64,000 bases of DNA, taken from contig JAGOQS010000002.1 in the NCBI GenBank assembly GCA_017991315.1, forward strand, positions 844,792 to 908,791, written 5' to 3'. This document shows positions 53,521-62,696 of this stretch, piece after piece; position 1 is the stretch's first letter, and every line of letters starts with the position of its first letter. A program made the position numbers and the translations under genes. The notes beneath the pieces are model-generated. The model worked only from the letters and a program-made list of their open reading frames with translations. It did not search any database and had not been told where the DNA came from. Source of the DNA: Ferrovibrio sp. GTDB lineage: Bacteria > Pseudomonadota > Alphaproteobacteria > Ferrovibrionales > Ferrovibrionaceae.

Positions 53521-54108
53521 ATGCGTATCGTAGCCCTGCTTCTTCTCCTGTTGCTGCCCGCCGCGCTGCATGCCCAGGATGCGCCGCCGGCCGAGCAGCT
53601 TATGCTGCCGCCGCTGCCCAGCTTCAAGCCGGTCTATCAGGATAACGGCAAGGAGAAGCGCGTGGTGGAACTGGTGCCGAGCAACCAGACGCTGGAGACC
53701 TGGACCGAGCGCGTGGCGATCATCGTCTATGTCGGCGTCACCGGCAAAAGCCCCAAGACCGTGGCGGAAACGCTGCAGGCGGAGTGGCGCAAGGATTGCG
53801 GCAAGTTCGACAGCCATCCGGTGGAACAGCAATTCGAGAAGAGCTATCCCATCGCGGTGTTCGCCATGCAATGCGTGGACGGCAAGACCGCTGGCCGCCA
53901 GCCGAATGAATTTCTGATGGCCAAGATCATCCAGGGCATCGACAACCTGTATCTGGTGCAACATGCCTGGCGCGGCGGTAAGGATGCTTTGCCGCCGCCG
54001 CTGCGCGATGACAAGACCGGCGATGAATGGGCGAGCCTGATCCAGAGCGTCGAACTCTGCGACAGCCGCCTGCGCGGCCAGCCCTGCGGCATGGGCCGGC
54101 GGCGCTAA
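53521..54108 (+). CDS. Uncharacterised exported protein
   Basis: 195 residues. A signal peptide (about 1-19, cleaved near LHA-QD). The mature part has four Cys, and VSKSPKT-like and QPNEFLMAKIIQGIDNLYLVQHAW segments, suggesting a small periplasmic globular domain. No family recognised. Located 28 bases after radC and convergent with the next gene. Confidence 0.6.
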   Translation: MRIVALLLLLLLPAALHAQDAPPAEQLMLPPLPSFKPVYQDNGKEKRVVELVPSNQTLETWTERVAIIVYVGVTGKSPKTVAETLQAEWRKDCGKFDSHPVEQQFEKSYPIAVFAMQCVDGKTAGRQPNEFLMAKIIQGIDNLYLVQHAWRGGKDALPPPLRDDKTGDEWASLIQSVELCDSRLRGQPCGMGRRR

Positions 54109-54120
54109 ACAGGGCGGCAG

Positions 54121-54459
54121 CTAGCGCGGCTGGGACATCCCCTCCAGGCCCCAGACCCGCCCTTCATGCCGGCCATGACGCTGGTAATGCTCGCGCGCAC
54201 CGAAGATGCCATGCGCCCCCTTGGGGCCATATACCCGGTCCGCCGCGACATCGGGATACCGCTGCCAGTAGAGCTCGGCGAGGCGCCGTTCGGTCTCGTT
54301 TTCCTGCGCCGCTTCCCTGACCACCTGGTTGGCGGCGGCGACATATTCTGGCCGGGCCGGGTCAAGCAGCGGCGAGGTCAGCGCACCTTGCGCATAGGCG
54401 GCATAGCTGAGCAGCAGCACCATACCCGCAGCCAGATTCCGCATCGTCGCGCCACTCAT
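54121..54459 (-). CDS. Small exported protein with YPDVA/EGR motif
   Basis: 112 residues. Signal-like N-terminus from MSGATMRN. The mature part carries YWQRYPDVAADRVYG and HYQRHGRHEGRVWG, a motif pair also found as repeats in some extracellular alphaproteobacterial proteins. Last gene of a minus-strand four-gene set. The start at 54459 overlaps the upstream sulfatase-like stop by four bases. Confidence 0.6.
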   Translation of the reverse strand: MSGATMRNLAAGMVLLLSYAAYAQGALTSPLLDPARPEYVAAANQVVREAAQENETERRLAELYWQRYPDVAADRVYGPKGAHGIFGAREHYQRHGRHEGRVWGLEGMSQPR

Positions 54460-56054
54460 GGCAAAGCCCTCATCTCTATCCACTCGCTCCAGGCATCGTC
54501 GCGTCCGCTAAGGCCAACACGCAGCCGCACCCGGCCATAGGGCAAGACATAATTGCGCCAGTAGACTTCGTCGATGCGGCCAAAATCCTTCTCCAGGCCA
54601 TCGACATCCAACCGGCCCTTGAGGCTCAACGCACCGCCCTCGCCGGCTTCGTATTCCAGCACATACCGCGCGGCGGGATCGCCGCTCCAGGCCAGCTTCA
54701 CGCCCTCGGCGATATCGGCGAAGCGCAGCGCGCGGCTGCCCGAGGGCTGGCGCCAATGCGGCGCCGGCCCAGCGGCAGCGGTTGCGACTTCGCGGCGGTC
54801 GACACGGCGGGCCTCGAAATCCTGCTGCATCGGCAGGGCCAGCCGCGCCGCGATTTCCGGCTGCGCCATGATCAGATTGCGGCTCTCGCCGGGATCATCG
54901 GGCAAATGAAAGAGTTCGGCATCCACAACAGCACCATCAACGCGGCGCTCGATACGCTTCCAGTCGCCCTCGATGCGGGCGGCGATGAATTCCCGCACCT
55001 GCTTCGGATCAGGCTCGGCAAAGCCGGCAAGGCTGGTCAGGGCGCGCCAAGGCTTCTGAGTTGCATCCAGCAGAGGCGCAGGCAGCTTCGCCTGCCCCAG
55101 CCAGGCCATCAGGCTCGGCATTACCGCGCGATGATCGGTCGGATAGGTCAGGTCGCGCGGCGGCTGCGACAGATCCGGTGGCAGCCAGACAAAAAGTGGC
55201 AGCCGCACGATCTCCTCATGCAATTGCCCGCGATGCGTGGTGGAAGCATGGCCGACCTGGCCGCGTTCGAGATGCTCCTCGCCATGATCAGCGGTCAGCA
55301 CCAGAATGGTGTTTCGCGCCAGACCGCTGGCCTGGAAGAACTGCCAGAACTGCGCGAACCAGGCGTCGAATTGGCGCCAGGTGGCTTCATGCAAGGCGAC
55401 GATGGCGGCGCGGTCGCTGGCCTGGAAGTCGATGCTGCCGGCAGGAATCGAAGGCTGGGTGTTCACTGCCTGGATCCGCGCCACGGCGGCGGCATCGCCC
55501 GGCGGCAGCAGCTTGCGCCAATCCGGCGCGAAAGCCGGGTCCGGCGCATAAGGCAGATGGGTTTCAAGATAGTGATACCAGAGAAAGAACGGCTGGCGGT
55601 CGAGCACGCGGCCAGCCAGCCAGGGCAGTGGCGCGCCCGCCGGCTCCACCAGCAGGCCGAGATGCTGGAATTGCTCGATATGCATGAATGCCTGCAGGCC
55701 GGCAACGCGCCAGCCTTGGCGGTTCAAGGCCTGCAGCGGCAATTCGCGGTCGCGCGGCACGGTATCGCCAGCGGCATGGATACCCTGCTCATAGGCATCA
55801 AGGCCGGTAAGCAGCGCCACCGCGTTCGGCGCCGTCCAGGCCGAGATGGCGCGATGCCGCTGGAAGCGCAGCGCCTGTTGCGCGGCCTCGAAAACATGCG
55901 GCGCGATCTCCGGCCGCACCATGTCGAAGCGCGTACTTTCGACGGTGAGCAGGATGACATTGCGGCGCGGCTCAGCGCCCGGCAACCAGACACTGGCGGC
56001 GGCGGCAAGGGCAGCGATGCCGAACAGGCTAGCGAAAAACCAGCGGCGGTACAT
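54456..56054 (-). CDS. Sulfatase-like (alkaline phosphatase superfamily) membrane-anchored hydrolase
   Basis: 532 residues. One N-terminal membrane or signal helix, then VILLTVESTRFDMV (metal Asp), AWTAPNAVALLTG (nucleophile region, no canonical Cys-x-Pro-Ser-Arg) and VLTADHGEEHLERG (metal site). A C-terminal beta-rich region (about 420-532) follows. More like phosphoglycerol-transferase or lipid-type members than classic sulfatases. Activity inferred. Overlaps the VanZ-like gene by 26 bases. Confidence 0.7.
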   Translation of the reverse strand: MYRRWFFASLFGIAALAAAASVWLPGAEPRRNVILLTVESTRFDMVRPEIAPHVFEAAQQALRFQRHRAISAWTAPNAVALLTGLDAYEQGIHAAGDTVPRDRELPLQALNRQGWRVAGLQAFMHIEQFQHLGLLVEPAGAPLPWLAGRVLDRQPFFLWYHYLETHLPYAPDPAFAPDWRKLLPPGDAAAVARIQAVNTQPSIPAGSIDFQASDRAAIVALHEATWRQFDAWFAQFWQFFQASGLARNTILVLTADHGEEHLERGQVGHASTTHRGQLHEEIVRLPLFVWLPPDLSQPPRDLTYPTDHRAVMPSLMAWLGQAKLPAPLLDATQKPWRALTSLAGFAEPDPKQVREFIAARIEGDWKRIERRVDGAVVDAELFHLPDDPGESRNLIMAQPEIAARLALPMQQDFEARRVDRREVATAAAGPAPHWRQPSGSRALRFADIAEGVKLAWSGDPAARYVLEYEAGEGGALSLKGRLDVDGLEKDFGRIDEVYWRNYVLPYGRVRLRVGLSGRDDAWSEWIEMRALP

Positions 56055-56841
56055 GGCTCAGCAGCGGATAGAGCGCCAGCGGCGCGGTGAACAGCAGAAG
56101 CAGCAGATGCAGGCGCCGCACCGCCGGATCCGAGTCCGGCAGCAGCAGCAACACGGCAGCGCCAGCCAGCAGCGGCGCAACGGTCCAGGGCGGGATCGGA
56201 TAGCCGGCGAGACGCTCCAGCGGCACCAGCAGCAGCATGAGGCCGAAGCCGAGCGGCAGCGCCGGCAGGCTGGCCCGGCGGAACGAGAGCTGTGCCGCGC
56301 CTTTGCCTGTCGCCAGGCCCAGGCCATGGCCAAGCAGGGTACCGGCCAGCGCGCCGAGGCCATCGACGCCGATATCGCGCAAACCATAGCTGCGGCTCGG
56401 CAGCAGGCCCTGCAGCATTTCATCATGCATGCCGGCAAACAGGCCGAGCAAAGCGGCCATCAGGGTGAGCGGCCAGCCGGCGAACCAGGGACACAGCGCG
56501 CGGCGCAGCACCAGCGCCAGCACGGCATATTCCGCGACATGAATCCGCTTCGCCGGAAAGGCCGGATCGGTGGCGAGCAACCCGAGCGCCGCGCAGATGA
56601 TCGCGGCCAGCAGCAGCCGCCAATCCCATGGCCGCCGCCGCCAGGCAATCAAGGCCAGCGGCAGCAGCACAGCCGCAAGCGCCAGCAGCGGCAGCCATCG
56701 GGCCCCGCCGCCAAGCTGCACGCTCAATGCTTGCCAGGCCGGAAAGGCATTAACGAAAGCCAGCAGCAGCACGGCGGCCAGCGGCCAGCAGGCCAGCGCC
56801 ATCCAGTCGCGGCGAGAATCCGGCTGGGCCAAAGCGGTCAT
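56029..56841 (-). CDS. VanZ-like membrane protein
   Basis: 270 residues with about seven membrane helices. RIHVAEYAVLALVLRRAL and HDEMLQGLLPSRSYGLRDIGVD match the VanZ signature (conserved His, Asp-Glu, Gln, Arg and Asp). VanZ proteins lower teicoplanin sensitivity or act in lipid processing. Its ATG overlaps the upstream stop by four bases. Confidence 0.72.
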   Translation of the reverse strand: MTALAQPDSRRDWMALACWPLAAVLLLAFVNAFPAWQALSVQLGGGARWLPLLALAAVLLPLALIAWRRRPWDWRLLLAAIICAALGLLATDPAFPAKRIHVAEYAVLALVLRRALCPWFAGWPLTLMAALLGLFAGMHDEMLQGLLPSRSYGLRDIGVDGLGALAGTLLGHGLGLATGKGAAQLSFRRASLPALPLGFGLMLLLVPLERLAGYPIPPWTVAPLLAGAAVLLLLPDSDPAVRRLHLLLLLFTAPLALYPLLSHVPPLVFR

Positions 56842-58205
56842 GCCAGCCGCAGGCGATACAGCCGCACGCCGAAGGGCGTGAAGCGGTCGCGGATCAGATT
56901 CGGCTCGGCCAGCGTCATCTCCGGCATGGCAACCGGCAAAAATGGCACGAGCGTGGCGATGACACGGTCGCAGGTAATATCGACGTTCAGCGCCATATCC
57001 TCGATATTCACCGCAATCAGCAGCAGGTCGCCATTATCCGCCGGCTTGACGATCAGGCGGATCGGCTGGCTGCGGCGATAGGGACCGTCGGCTTTCACCG
57101 TGCAGGCGAGATCGGCTGTCGGCTGCAGCATGCTGGGGCCGACCAGGGCCAGTTCATGGTTCAGTGCCACCACCTGGCGCCACATCGCCTGTGACTGGCG
57201 AAGTTGCTGCGGCGTTGCCACCAGTGCCGGCTTCTTGCTGTTGTCATAGTCCGGCACGTCGCCGTAATCGGCGATTGGCGACGGGCTGTAGCCGAGCACG
57301 TCACCATCGCGGGTGCCGTGGCTGTCATAGCTGAAATGGATCACCCCGGTGGCGCCATGCACCAGTGCGGTATAGATCGTGGCGCGCAACTGCTCGGCAT
57401 CGGGCATGTACCAGCCCATGCGGGTGTCGGCGAAGGCCTGGGAAATATACCAGACCGGCTTCTTGCCCTCGGTCAGACGCACGGCCCGGGACATGGTACG
57501 TGCCACCCGTTCGATATGCTGCACCGGGTCGGCACGGCGGAAAAAGGGGTAGTTGAACAGAGCCGAGATATCGGCCTTTTCCCGCCATGCCGCCCAGCGT
57601 TGATAGTAAATCGGCGCCAGGCCTGCGCCATCAACGATCAATGAGGCACGCCCGGGATCGAAGCTGCGGAAGCGCGCCAGGGTCTGGTCGAACACCGCAA
57701 GACGGGCCGGCGTGTCGGCGTCGGAAACGAATTGCGCCGCTTCATTCTCCAGCATCCAGGCGAGAATGGCCGGACTCTGCCAGCGCCGTCGCGCCAGCGT
57801 CTCATCGGGGTTCTCCACGATTGCCTGCAGGCCCAGCCGCTCGGCGGCATCCAGGGCGGCATCAATATTCTGTACCGGCCACAGATGCACCGTGTTGAAA
57901 CCGGCTTGCTTGAACAATGCGAGATCATGCTTCTGGCCGAAGGCTTCGCCATGCAGCGCGTGGTAGGCGCCGATGGGAAAGAAGGAACGGGCCGGATCAT
58001 AGGCGCGGCGCAGGTTGCCCTGGGCATCCGTGTGCGGCACGCCCTCGCGATGCACCATCTGCTGCGCCGTAGCCGGCGGCTCGTCCGGAACCGTCACGGA
58101 CTGGCAGGCGGAAAGGCCGAGAAATACCAGCAACATCACAAGCCGGGCGGCGCTCCGGCCCGCATACCCGCTGTGGATGAAATCAAGCTGCCCGGCCCGC
58201 ACCAT
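56838..58205 (-). CDS. Glycosidase-like TIM-barrel lipoprotein
   Basis: 455 residues. Lipobox LSAC near residue 34, after a longer than usual N-terminal part. Barrel-like pattern: FFPIGAYHALHGEAFG, FNTVHLWPVQNID, AWMLENEAAQF and GVIHFSYDSHGTRDG, similar to family-42-like glycosidases. The catalytic Glu pair is not certain. First gene of a minus-strand set of four, overlapping the VanZ-like gene. Confidence 0.62.
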   Translation of the reverse strand: MVRAGQLDFIHSGYAGRSAARLVMLLVFLGLSACQSVTVPDEPPATAQQMVHREGVPHTDAQGNLRRAYDPARSFFPIGAYHALHGEAFGQKHDLALFKQAGFNTVHLWPVQNIDAALDAAERLGLQAIVENPDETLARRRWQSPAILAWMLENEAAQFVSDADTPARLAVFDQTLARFRSFDPGRASLIVDGAGLAPIYYQRWAAWREKADISALFNYPFFRRADPVQHIERVARTMSRAVRLTEGKKPVWYISQAFADTRMGWYMPDAEQLRATIYTALVHGATGVIHFSYDSHGTRDGDVLGYSPSPIADYGDVPDYDNSKKPALVATPQQLRQSQAMWRQVVALNHELALVGPSMLQPTADLACTVKADGPYRRSQPIRLIVKPADNGDLLLIAVNIEDMALNVDITCDRVIATLVPFLPVAMPEMTLAEPNLIRDRFTPFGVRLYRLRLA

Positions 58206-58271
58206 TGAATCCCCGCAATTTCATTCCCAAATGATATAAGCTGAACCGGTTTCAAGCTCCAGGAGGGCCCC

Positions 58272-58475
58272 ATGAAGTTTAGCATTCTCACCCTTGCCGC
58301 CGGTATGCTGCTGATTGGCAGCACCGTTGCCCAGGCGCAGGCAGTGCCCCAGGTCGTAACGCCGGTGATCGCGCCGATCATCACCCAGAACCAGGCCGGT
58401 GCCACTTCCCAGGCGGTCCAGGACGGGACCAAGAAGGCCGAGGAAAAGGCTTCGGAGCAGGCACCGAAGAAGTAA
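58272..58475 (+). CDS. Small exported Gln/Lys-rich protein
   Basis: 67 residues. Signal peptide MKFSILTLAAGMLLIGSTVA cleaved near AQA. The mature peptide is about 44 residues, with VPQVVTPVIAPIITQNQ and a Lys/Glu end. A strong ribosome site (AGGAGG) precedes the ATG, and a terminator follows. These signals suggest an abundant small secreted or periplasmic protein. Function unknown. Divergent from the glycosidase-like gene. Confidence 0.65.
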   Translation: MKFSILTLAAGMLLIGSTVAQAQAVPQVVTPVIAPIITQNQAGATSQAVQDGTKKAEEKASEQAPKK

Positions 58476-58495
58476 GCCTGCACGCTACTCTGCCG

Positions 58496-58534
58496 GCCGC
58501 GCTGGATGTGACAATTCGGCGCGGCTTTATTTTT
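58496..58534 (+). terminator. Intrinsic terminator after the 67-residue exported protein
   Basis: GCCGCGC (58496-58502) pairs with GCGCGGC (58519-58525) around a 16-base loop, followed by TTTATTTTT (58526-58534). It points the same way as the preceding small gene. Confidence 0.7.
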
Positions 58535-58559
58535 GCCGCGAACCAGCGTAAGCCGGGCC

Positions 58560-59402
58560 ATGTTCCCGAGCCAGAATCTCCTGCCCTCGCCCTTGTCGCC
58601 AGATTACTGGCCCGCTGTTGCCGGCCTTGGCTGGCCACTGGCTGCGGCCTTCCTGGTCGCGCTGGCAGGTACCTGGCTCGGCATGCGGCTGGCACCCAGG
58701 CTTGGCGCCATGGCGCAGGTGCAGGCCGACCGCTGGCACCAGAGCGGCGCCGTGCCGAAGCTGGCCGGGCCGGGTCTGCTGGCAGGCCTGGTCTTTGCCC
58801 TGCCGCTGCAGCAATGGCTGGTGGCGGCCTCGGCCTGCCTGATCGGCTGCCTCGATGACCGCCAGCACCTCGCGGCGGGGCCGAAGGCGCTGCTGCTGCT
58901 GGTTCCGGCCCTGGCCGGTGCCTGGGTAACCGGACAGGCCTGGATAGCCCCGGCGATCTGGATCGCGGCGAATGCCTGGAACCTGCTGGATCATGCCGAT
59001 GGCCTTGCCGCCGCCGCCGCCTGCGCCGCCTGCCTGCTGATGGGCGTTGCCGGCGGCCCGCTGGCGGCCGCGGCGCTGGCCGGCTTCCTGGTCTTCAACC
59101 TCCCGCCGGCCCGCAGCTTCATGGGCGATGGCGGCAGCCTGCTGCTGGGCACCACCCTGGTGCTGCTGGCGGCGCCGCTGGGGCCGGAAGCAGCCCTGGC
59201 CTGGAGCGCGGTGCCGCTGCTCGATTCCGCCCTGGTGGTGGCGAGCCGAGTGAAGCGCGGCGCGAAACCCTGGATCGGCGGCACCGATCATTCCAGCCAC
59301 CGCCTGCTGCGCACCGGCCTGCCGGCTTTCCTGCTGCCACCGCTTTATGCCCTGGCCACCGTCTTGCTCGGACTCGGCGCAATGGCCCTGCTGGCGCGTT
59401 AG
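58560..59402 (+). CDS. WecA/MraY-like undecaprenyl-phosphate sugar-1-phosphate transferase
   Basis: 280 residues, about nine membrane helices. CLDDRQHLAAGPKAL (Asp-Asp), NAWNLLDHADGLAA (NxxNxxDGxDGL-like with Asp), FMGDGGSLLLGT and GGTDHSSHRLL are the family active-site loops. It begins polymer synthesis by attaching a sugar phosphate to the lipid carrier. Genes for a glycosyltransferase and ligase follow on the opposite strand. Confidence 0.85.
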   Translation: MFPSQNLLPSPLSPDYWPAVAGLGWPLAAAFLVALAGTWLGMRLAPRLGAMAQVQADRWHQSGAVPKLAGPGLLAGLVFALPLQQWLVAASACLIGCLDDRQHLAAGPKALLLLVPALAGAWVTGQAWIAPAIWIAANAWNLLDHADGLAAAAACAACLLMGVAGGPLAAAALAGFLVFNLPPARSFMGDGGSLLLGTTLVLLAAPLGPEAALAWSAVPLLDSALVVASRVKRGAKPWIGGTDHSSHRLLRTGLPAFLLPPLYALATVLLGLGAMALLAR

Positions 59403-60355
59403 GCAGCGTCGCGCTGAAAAGCCCGGCGTAAAATGCCGGGCAAGTCGCCGGGCAGGCGCCGCAGAAAGATCAGCCCGAAACGCAGCCACAGCAACGTCGA
59501 GACCAGCGACAGGAACCAGCGCGGATAGCTGGTGTGGAAATGCTTGACGAAATAGTAGCTGGCGCTGCGCGTCTTGTGCCATTCGACGAAGATGCGGGAG
59601 ACATCAGACGTGGAGAGATGGTGCGGGATCGGGATGTCGCCAGCATAGAGCACCCGCCCACCCATCTGGGCGATGCGGATGCACAGGTCGGCATCGTCGA
59701 AATGCAGGAACATGTGATCATCCATGCCGCCGAGCTGTTCATAATAGCGGCGTGGAATCATCATGAACGCCCCCGACACCGTGGGCACTTCAGCCACACT
59801 ATGCTCTGCTTGGGCATCAAAGCGGTGCAGGCGGCGGAAATAGGGATGATTGGGAAACAGCCGGTCCAGCCGCAGCAATTCCATCAGCACGCGCCAGGGC
59901 GAGAGGATTTCGCGCCGGCCACCACGCTGCTCTCGGCCATCGGGATGTTGCAGCCGGCCACCGCAGAGCCAGACCCGCTCCTGCTGCGCAAAGACATCAA
60001 GGATCCGGCTCAAGGTCGCGGGCAGCAGCACGCAATCGGGATTGACGAAGGCGATGTAGTCGGCCTGGGCCTGCGCCGCACCGAAATTGCAGCCAGCGGC
60101 AAAGCCAAGATTGCGCCTGGCTCGCAGCAGCTTGAGCCGTGGTTCGGTTGCCGCCATTGCGGTCAGGCGCTGGCGCGTCTCTGCCGAGTTGCCGTTATCC
60201 ACCAGGATCAATTCGACCAGTTCCGGCTGCGCCAATTGCGAGGCGATGTTTTCCCACAGCACCGGGCCGGTGTAGTAGCTCACGGTCACGGCCGAGACGC
60301 GGCGCGGCAGCGGCGCGCTCAACTCACTCTGCGATGGTGACGGCTGCTCTGACAC
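59399..60355 (-). CDS. Family 2 glycosyltransferase
   Basis: 318 residues. VTVSYYTGP and LVDNGNSAET at the N-terminus, IAFVNPDCVLLP (DxD-like) and FMMIPRRYYEQLGGMDD, in the order of GT2 rhamnosyltransferase-like enzymes. A C-terminal amphipathic helix and membrane-proximal segments follow. Start GTG at 60355 with GGAG upstream. Overlaps the convergent WecA-like gene by four bases. Confidence 0.85.
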   Translation of the reverse strand: MSEQPSPSQSELSAPLPRRVSAVTVSYYTGPVLWENIASQLAQPELVELILVDNGNSAETRQRLTAMAATEPRLKLLRARRNLGFAAGCNFGAAQAQADYIAFVNPDCVLLPATLSRILDVFAQQERVWLCGGRLQHPDGREQRGGRREILSPWRVLMELLRLDRLFPNHPYFRRLHRFDAQAEHSVAEVPTVSGAFMMIPRRYYEQLGGMDDHMFLHFDDADLCIRIAQMGGRVLYAGDIPIPHHLSTSDVSRIFVEWHKTRSASYYFVKHFHTSYPRWFLSLVSTLLWLRFGLIFLRRLPGDLPGILRRAFQRDAA

Positions 60356-60423
60356 ATAATGCTCCGGAAGGCTTTAAAAACGGCTCAATACCTGAATTCC
60401 GGCGTCTTGTCGAACCGCCGGCC

Positions 60424-62523
60424 CTAGCGGATGCTGTTCATCAGCGCCTTGTGGCTATCGTCCAGCGGAAAGAACTGTTCCACCCCGGCGGCGATGGCAC
60501 GCCGCGCCAAAGCGGCCCCCTGCCGCTTGGCCTCCTGTTCCGGCTGCAACAGCAGCACCGCGCCCTCGAAGAACAGGCCAGTCGGGTCTTCCGGCCGGGC
60601 CTGCCGCAGACGGCGGGCCAATTCCCGGGTCCGTTCAAGCTGCCCGGTCTGCAGAGTCCAATTCAGGTAGCCGAGTGCGATGTCGCTGCGCCAGGGCGCC
60701 AGTTCCAGGCCGCGCTCGATTATCTGGCGCCACAGCGTGATATGGGGCAACAGCAATGGATGGTAGGCCGCCAGGTTCGACTGCAGCATGATCTCGCTAA
60801 ACAGCTTATCGCCATGCAGCGGCAGCAGCGGCGAGGTGGTTTCGGGCAAGCGCCGCTCGATAATCTGCCGCAGCCAATTGATACGCGCCGCCTCGCGCTC
60901 GGCATAGGGCGGTGGCGCGCCCGGCTCCTGGCGGTTGACGAGCAGCCGGACCTCGAATGCCACCATGTCGGCAAGCTGCATGTCGGCGCGGCGCGGATCC
61001 TCCGGCAGGGGCGGAGGTGGCGATACCGGCGGGCGCTGCTGTTCATCATGCGCCGAAAACCAGGCCCGCTGTTGATCGATATTTCCGGCGTAACGATTGA
61101 GCACGACGGCGCCCCAGAGATAGGCTGCGGCCAGCAATACAAGTCCGCCGATGGCGGTACTGCGGCCCAGCACGGAGGCGGCCCGTGCTTCCGGCGGCTG
61201 CGGCCTCATCACGGCAATCCAGGCCAGCCCCATGTATGGCACCGCGAAGATCAACTCGAACCACAGCCCAAGCGACAGCAGATAGGCCACCACCAGACCG
61301 AGCGCGATGCCACGCCGCACCGCCGTGAGTTTCTCGGGCGCGAGCCATGCCGGCTGCAGCATCAGCCAGGCGGTCAGCAGCACCGCCGGCAGGCCGCCAT
61401 CATGCAACGCCTGTAGCAGCCAGTTATGCGCATGCAGGTAATTCGAGGTCAGCATCGCCCACTCGCTCACCTGCCACAGCGGGTGGCCGGAGAAGGTGAT
61501 ATGGGACAGCATGGTGTTCGATATGGTTCCGGCGCCATTGCCGATCAGCCAGGCAAGTGGCTGCTGCTCGGGCACCGACCGTATGATCAGCCACACCATG
61601 CGGCGGTCGTCGAGCGAGGCTATATTGGCGGTCAGTGCCGGGATGCTGACCAGGATCAGCGGCAACAGGGCCGCTGCTGCCAGCACCAGACCAACCATTG
61701 CCGGGTGGCGCATGAGGCTGAGCATCCCATTCCAGGGCAGGCGCCACCACAGCAGGGCAATGGCAAGGCCGACCAAGGCAGCGCCCATCATGGTCAATGC
61801 CTCTGACAGGACCAGCAGGCCCACGGCTAGCAAGCCAGCGATGATCCGTTCGGCAATTTCCAACCGGCCCAGCGCGGGCATCGCCCAGGCCATGACCGGC
61901 AGCGCGAGCCCGGGCCAGGCATAGTAGGCCAGCACCTGGAATACCGTCTCGGTCCCCTTGAGGCGATCAAGGCCAAGCACCACCAGGATGCCCGCGGATG
62001 CGGCCATGCCGCCCCATAAGACCAGCCGCCAGGCGCGCGGCTGGCGCAGCACCAGATCGCCCAAAAGCAGCCAGAGGCCAAGCCCGGTATACCATAGCGG
62101 CCCGAAGCCGGATTGCGGCACGCCAAGCAGACGCAGCCGCCAGTCGGCGCCCGTGAAGCCGCCCGGGCCGCTCAGCAGCAGCCAGGCGGCAAGCAGGAAG
62201 GCTGGCAGAGCCAGCAAGAGCGCAGGTCGTGATGGCCGGCCACCCGCCCCCAGCCAAACCGCCAAGACCATTGCGCTTAACGCGGCTGCAATGAAATGCG
62301 CAATCACAATCGGCTCGGCCAATTGCCAAAGCCCGCGCTTGAATAGCGGCAGAGAAAAAAGCGGGCCGGCCAGCGCCAGCCACAGCACTGGCACCGCGAC
62401 ATAGGGCGCGATACGGTCAATAGCCGCCACAGCGGCGCTGCCGGTCTCCTCGCCTGCGGGGCGGGCCGCAGCGCTGGCAGAGGATGCGGGCTGCTGTTGT
62501 GGGCGTTTGGCCTTCCTGCTCAT
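60424..62523 (-). CDS. O-antigen ligase/polymerase-like membrane protein with C-terminal helical repeats
   Basis: 699 residues. About twelve membrane helices up to residue 500; SNYLHAHNWLLQALHDGGL is the periplasmic loop typical of Wzy/WaaL-type enzymes. A Pro-rich linker (SPPPPLPEDP) is followed by TPR-like repeats (LGYLNWTLQTGQLERTRELARRLRQA) at the C-terminus. It joins or polymerises O-antigen-like glycans. Just upstream of the GT2 gene on the same strand. Confidence 0.78.
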   Translation of the reverse strand: MSRKAKRPQQQPASSASAAARPAGEETGSAAVAAIDRIAPYVAVPVLWLALAGPLFSLPLFKRGLWQLAEPIVIAHFIAAALSAMVLAVWLGAGGRPSRPALLLALPAFLLAAWLLLSGPGGFTGADWRLRLLGVPQSGFGPLWYTGLGLWLLLGDLVLRQPRAWRLVLWGGMAASAGILVVLGLDRLKGTETVFQVLAYYAWPGLALPVMAWAMPALGRLEIAERIIAGLLAVGLLVLSEALTMMGAALVGLAIALLWWRLPWNGMLSLMRHPAMVGLVLAAAALLPLILVSIPALTANIASLDDRRMVWLIIRSVPEQQPLAWLIGNGAGTISNTMLSHITFSGHPLWQVSEWAMLTSNYLHAHNWLLQALHDGGLPAVLLTAWLMLQPAWLAPEKLTAVRRGIALGLVVAYLLSLGLWFELIFAVPYMGLAWIAVMRPQPPEARAASVLGRSTAIGGLVLLAAAYLWGAVVLNRYAGNIDQQRAWFSAHDEQQRPPVSPPPPLPEDPRRADMQLADMVAFEVRLLVNRQEPGAPPPYAEREAARINWLRQIIERRLPETTSPLLPLHGDKLFSEIMLQSNLAAYHPLLLPHITLWRQIIERGLELAPWRSDIALGYLNWTLQTGQLERTRELARRLRQARPEDPTGLFFEGAVLLLQPEQEAKRQGAALARRAIAAGVEQFFPLDDSHKALMNSIR

Positions 62524-62671
62524 GTCTAGCCTCTCATGGCTCTCGGTCCATGACTCCGCTAGACGCCAGTGCGCCTGACTCGCTCAACTGGGACAGGGAC
62601 GGCTTGGCCACGCAGCACGCTCCAATGACGTTATTGGGGCTGAATAAACGAAAATGGCGGCTTTGTCGAAC

Positions 62672-62691
62672 CGGGCTTTACTTTCAGCCCG
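62672..62691. other. Hairpin in the gap after the esterase-like gene
   Basis: CGGGCT-ttactttc-AGCCCG, six bases from the esterase-like stop on the minus strand. Without a U-run it is not a classic terminator. The 173-base gap 62524-62696 otherwise holds no clear signal. Confidence 0.4.
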
Positions 62692-62696
62692 CCTCC

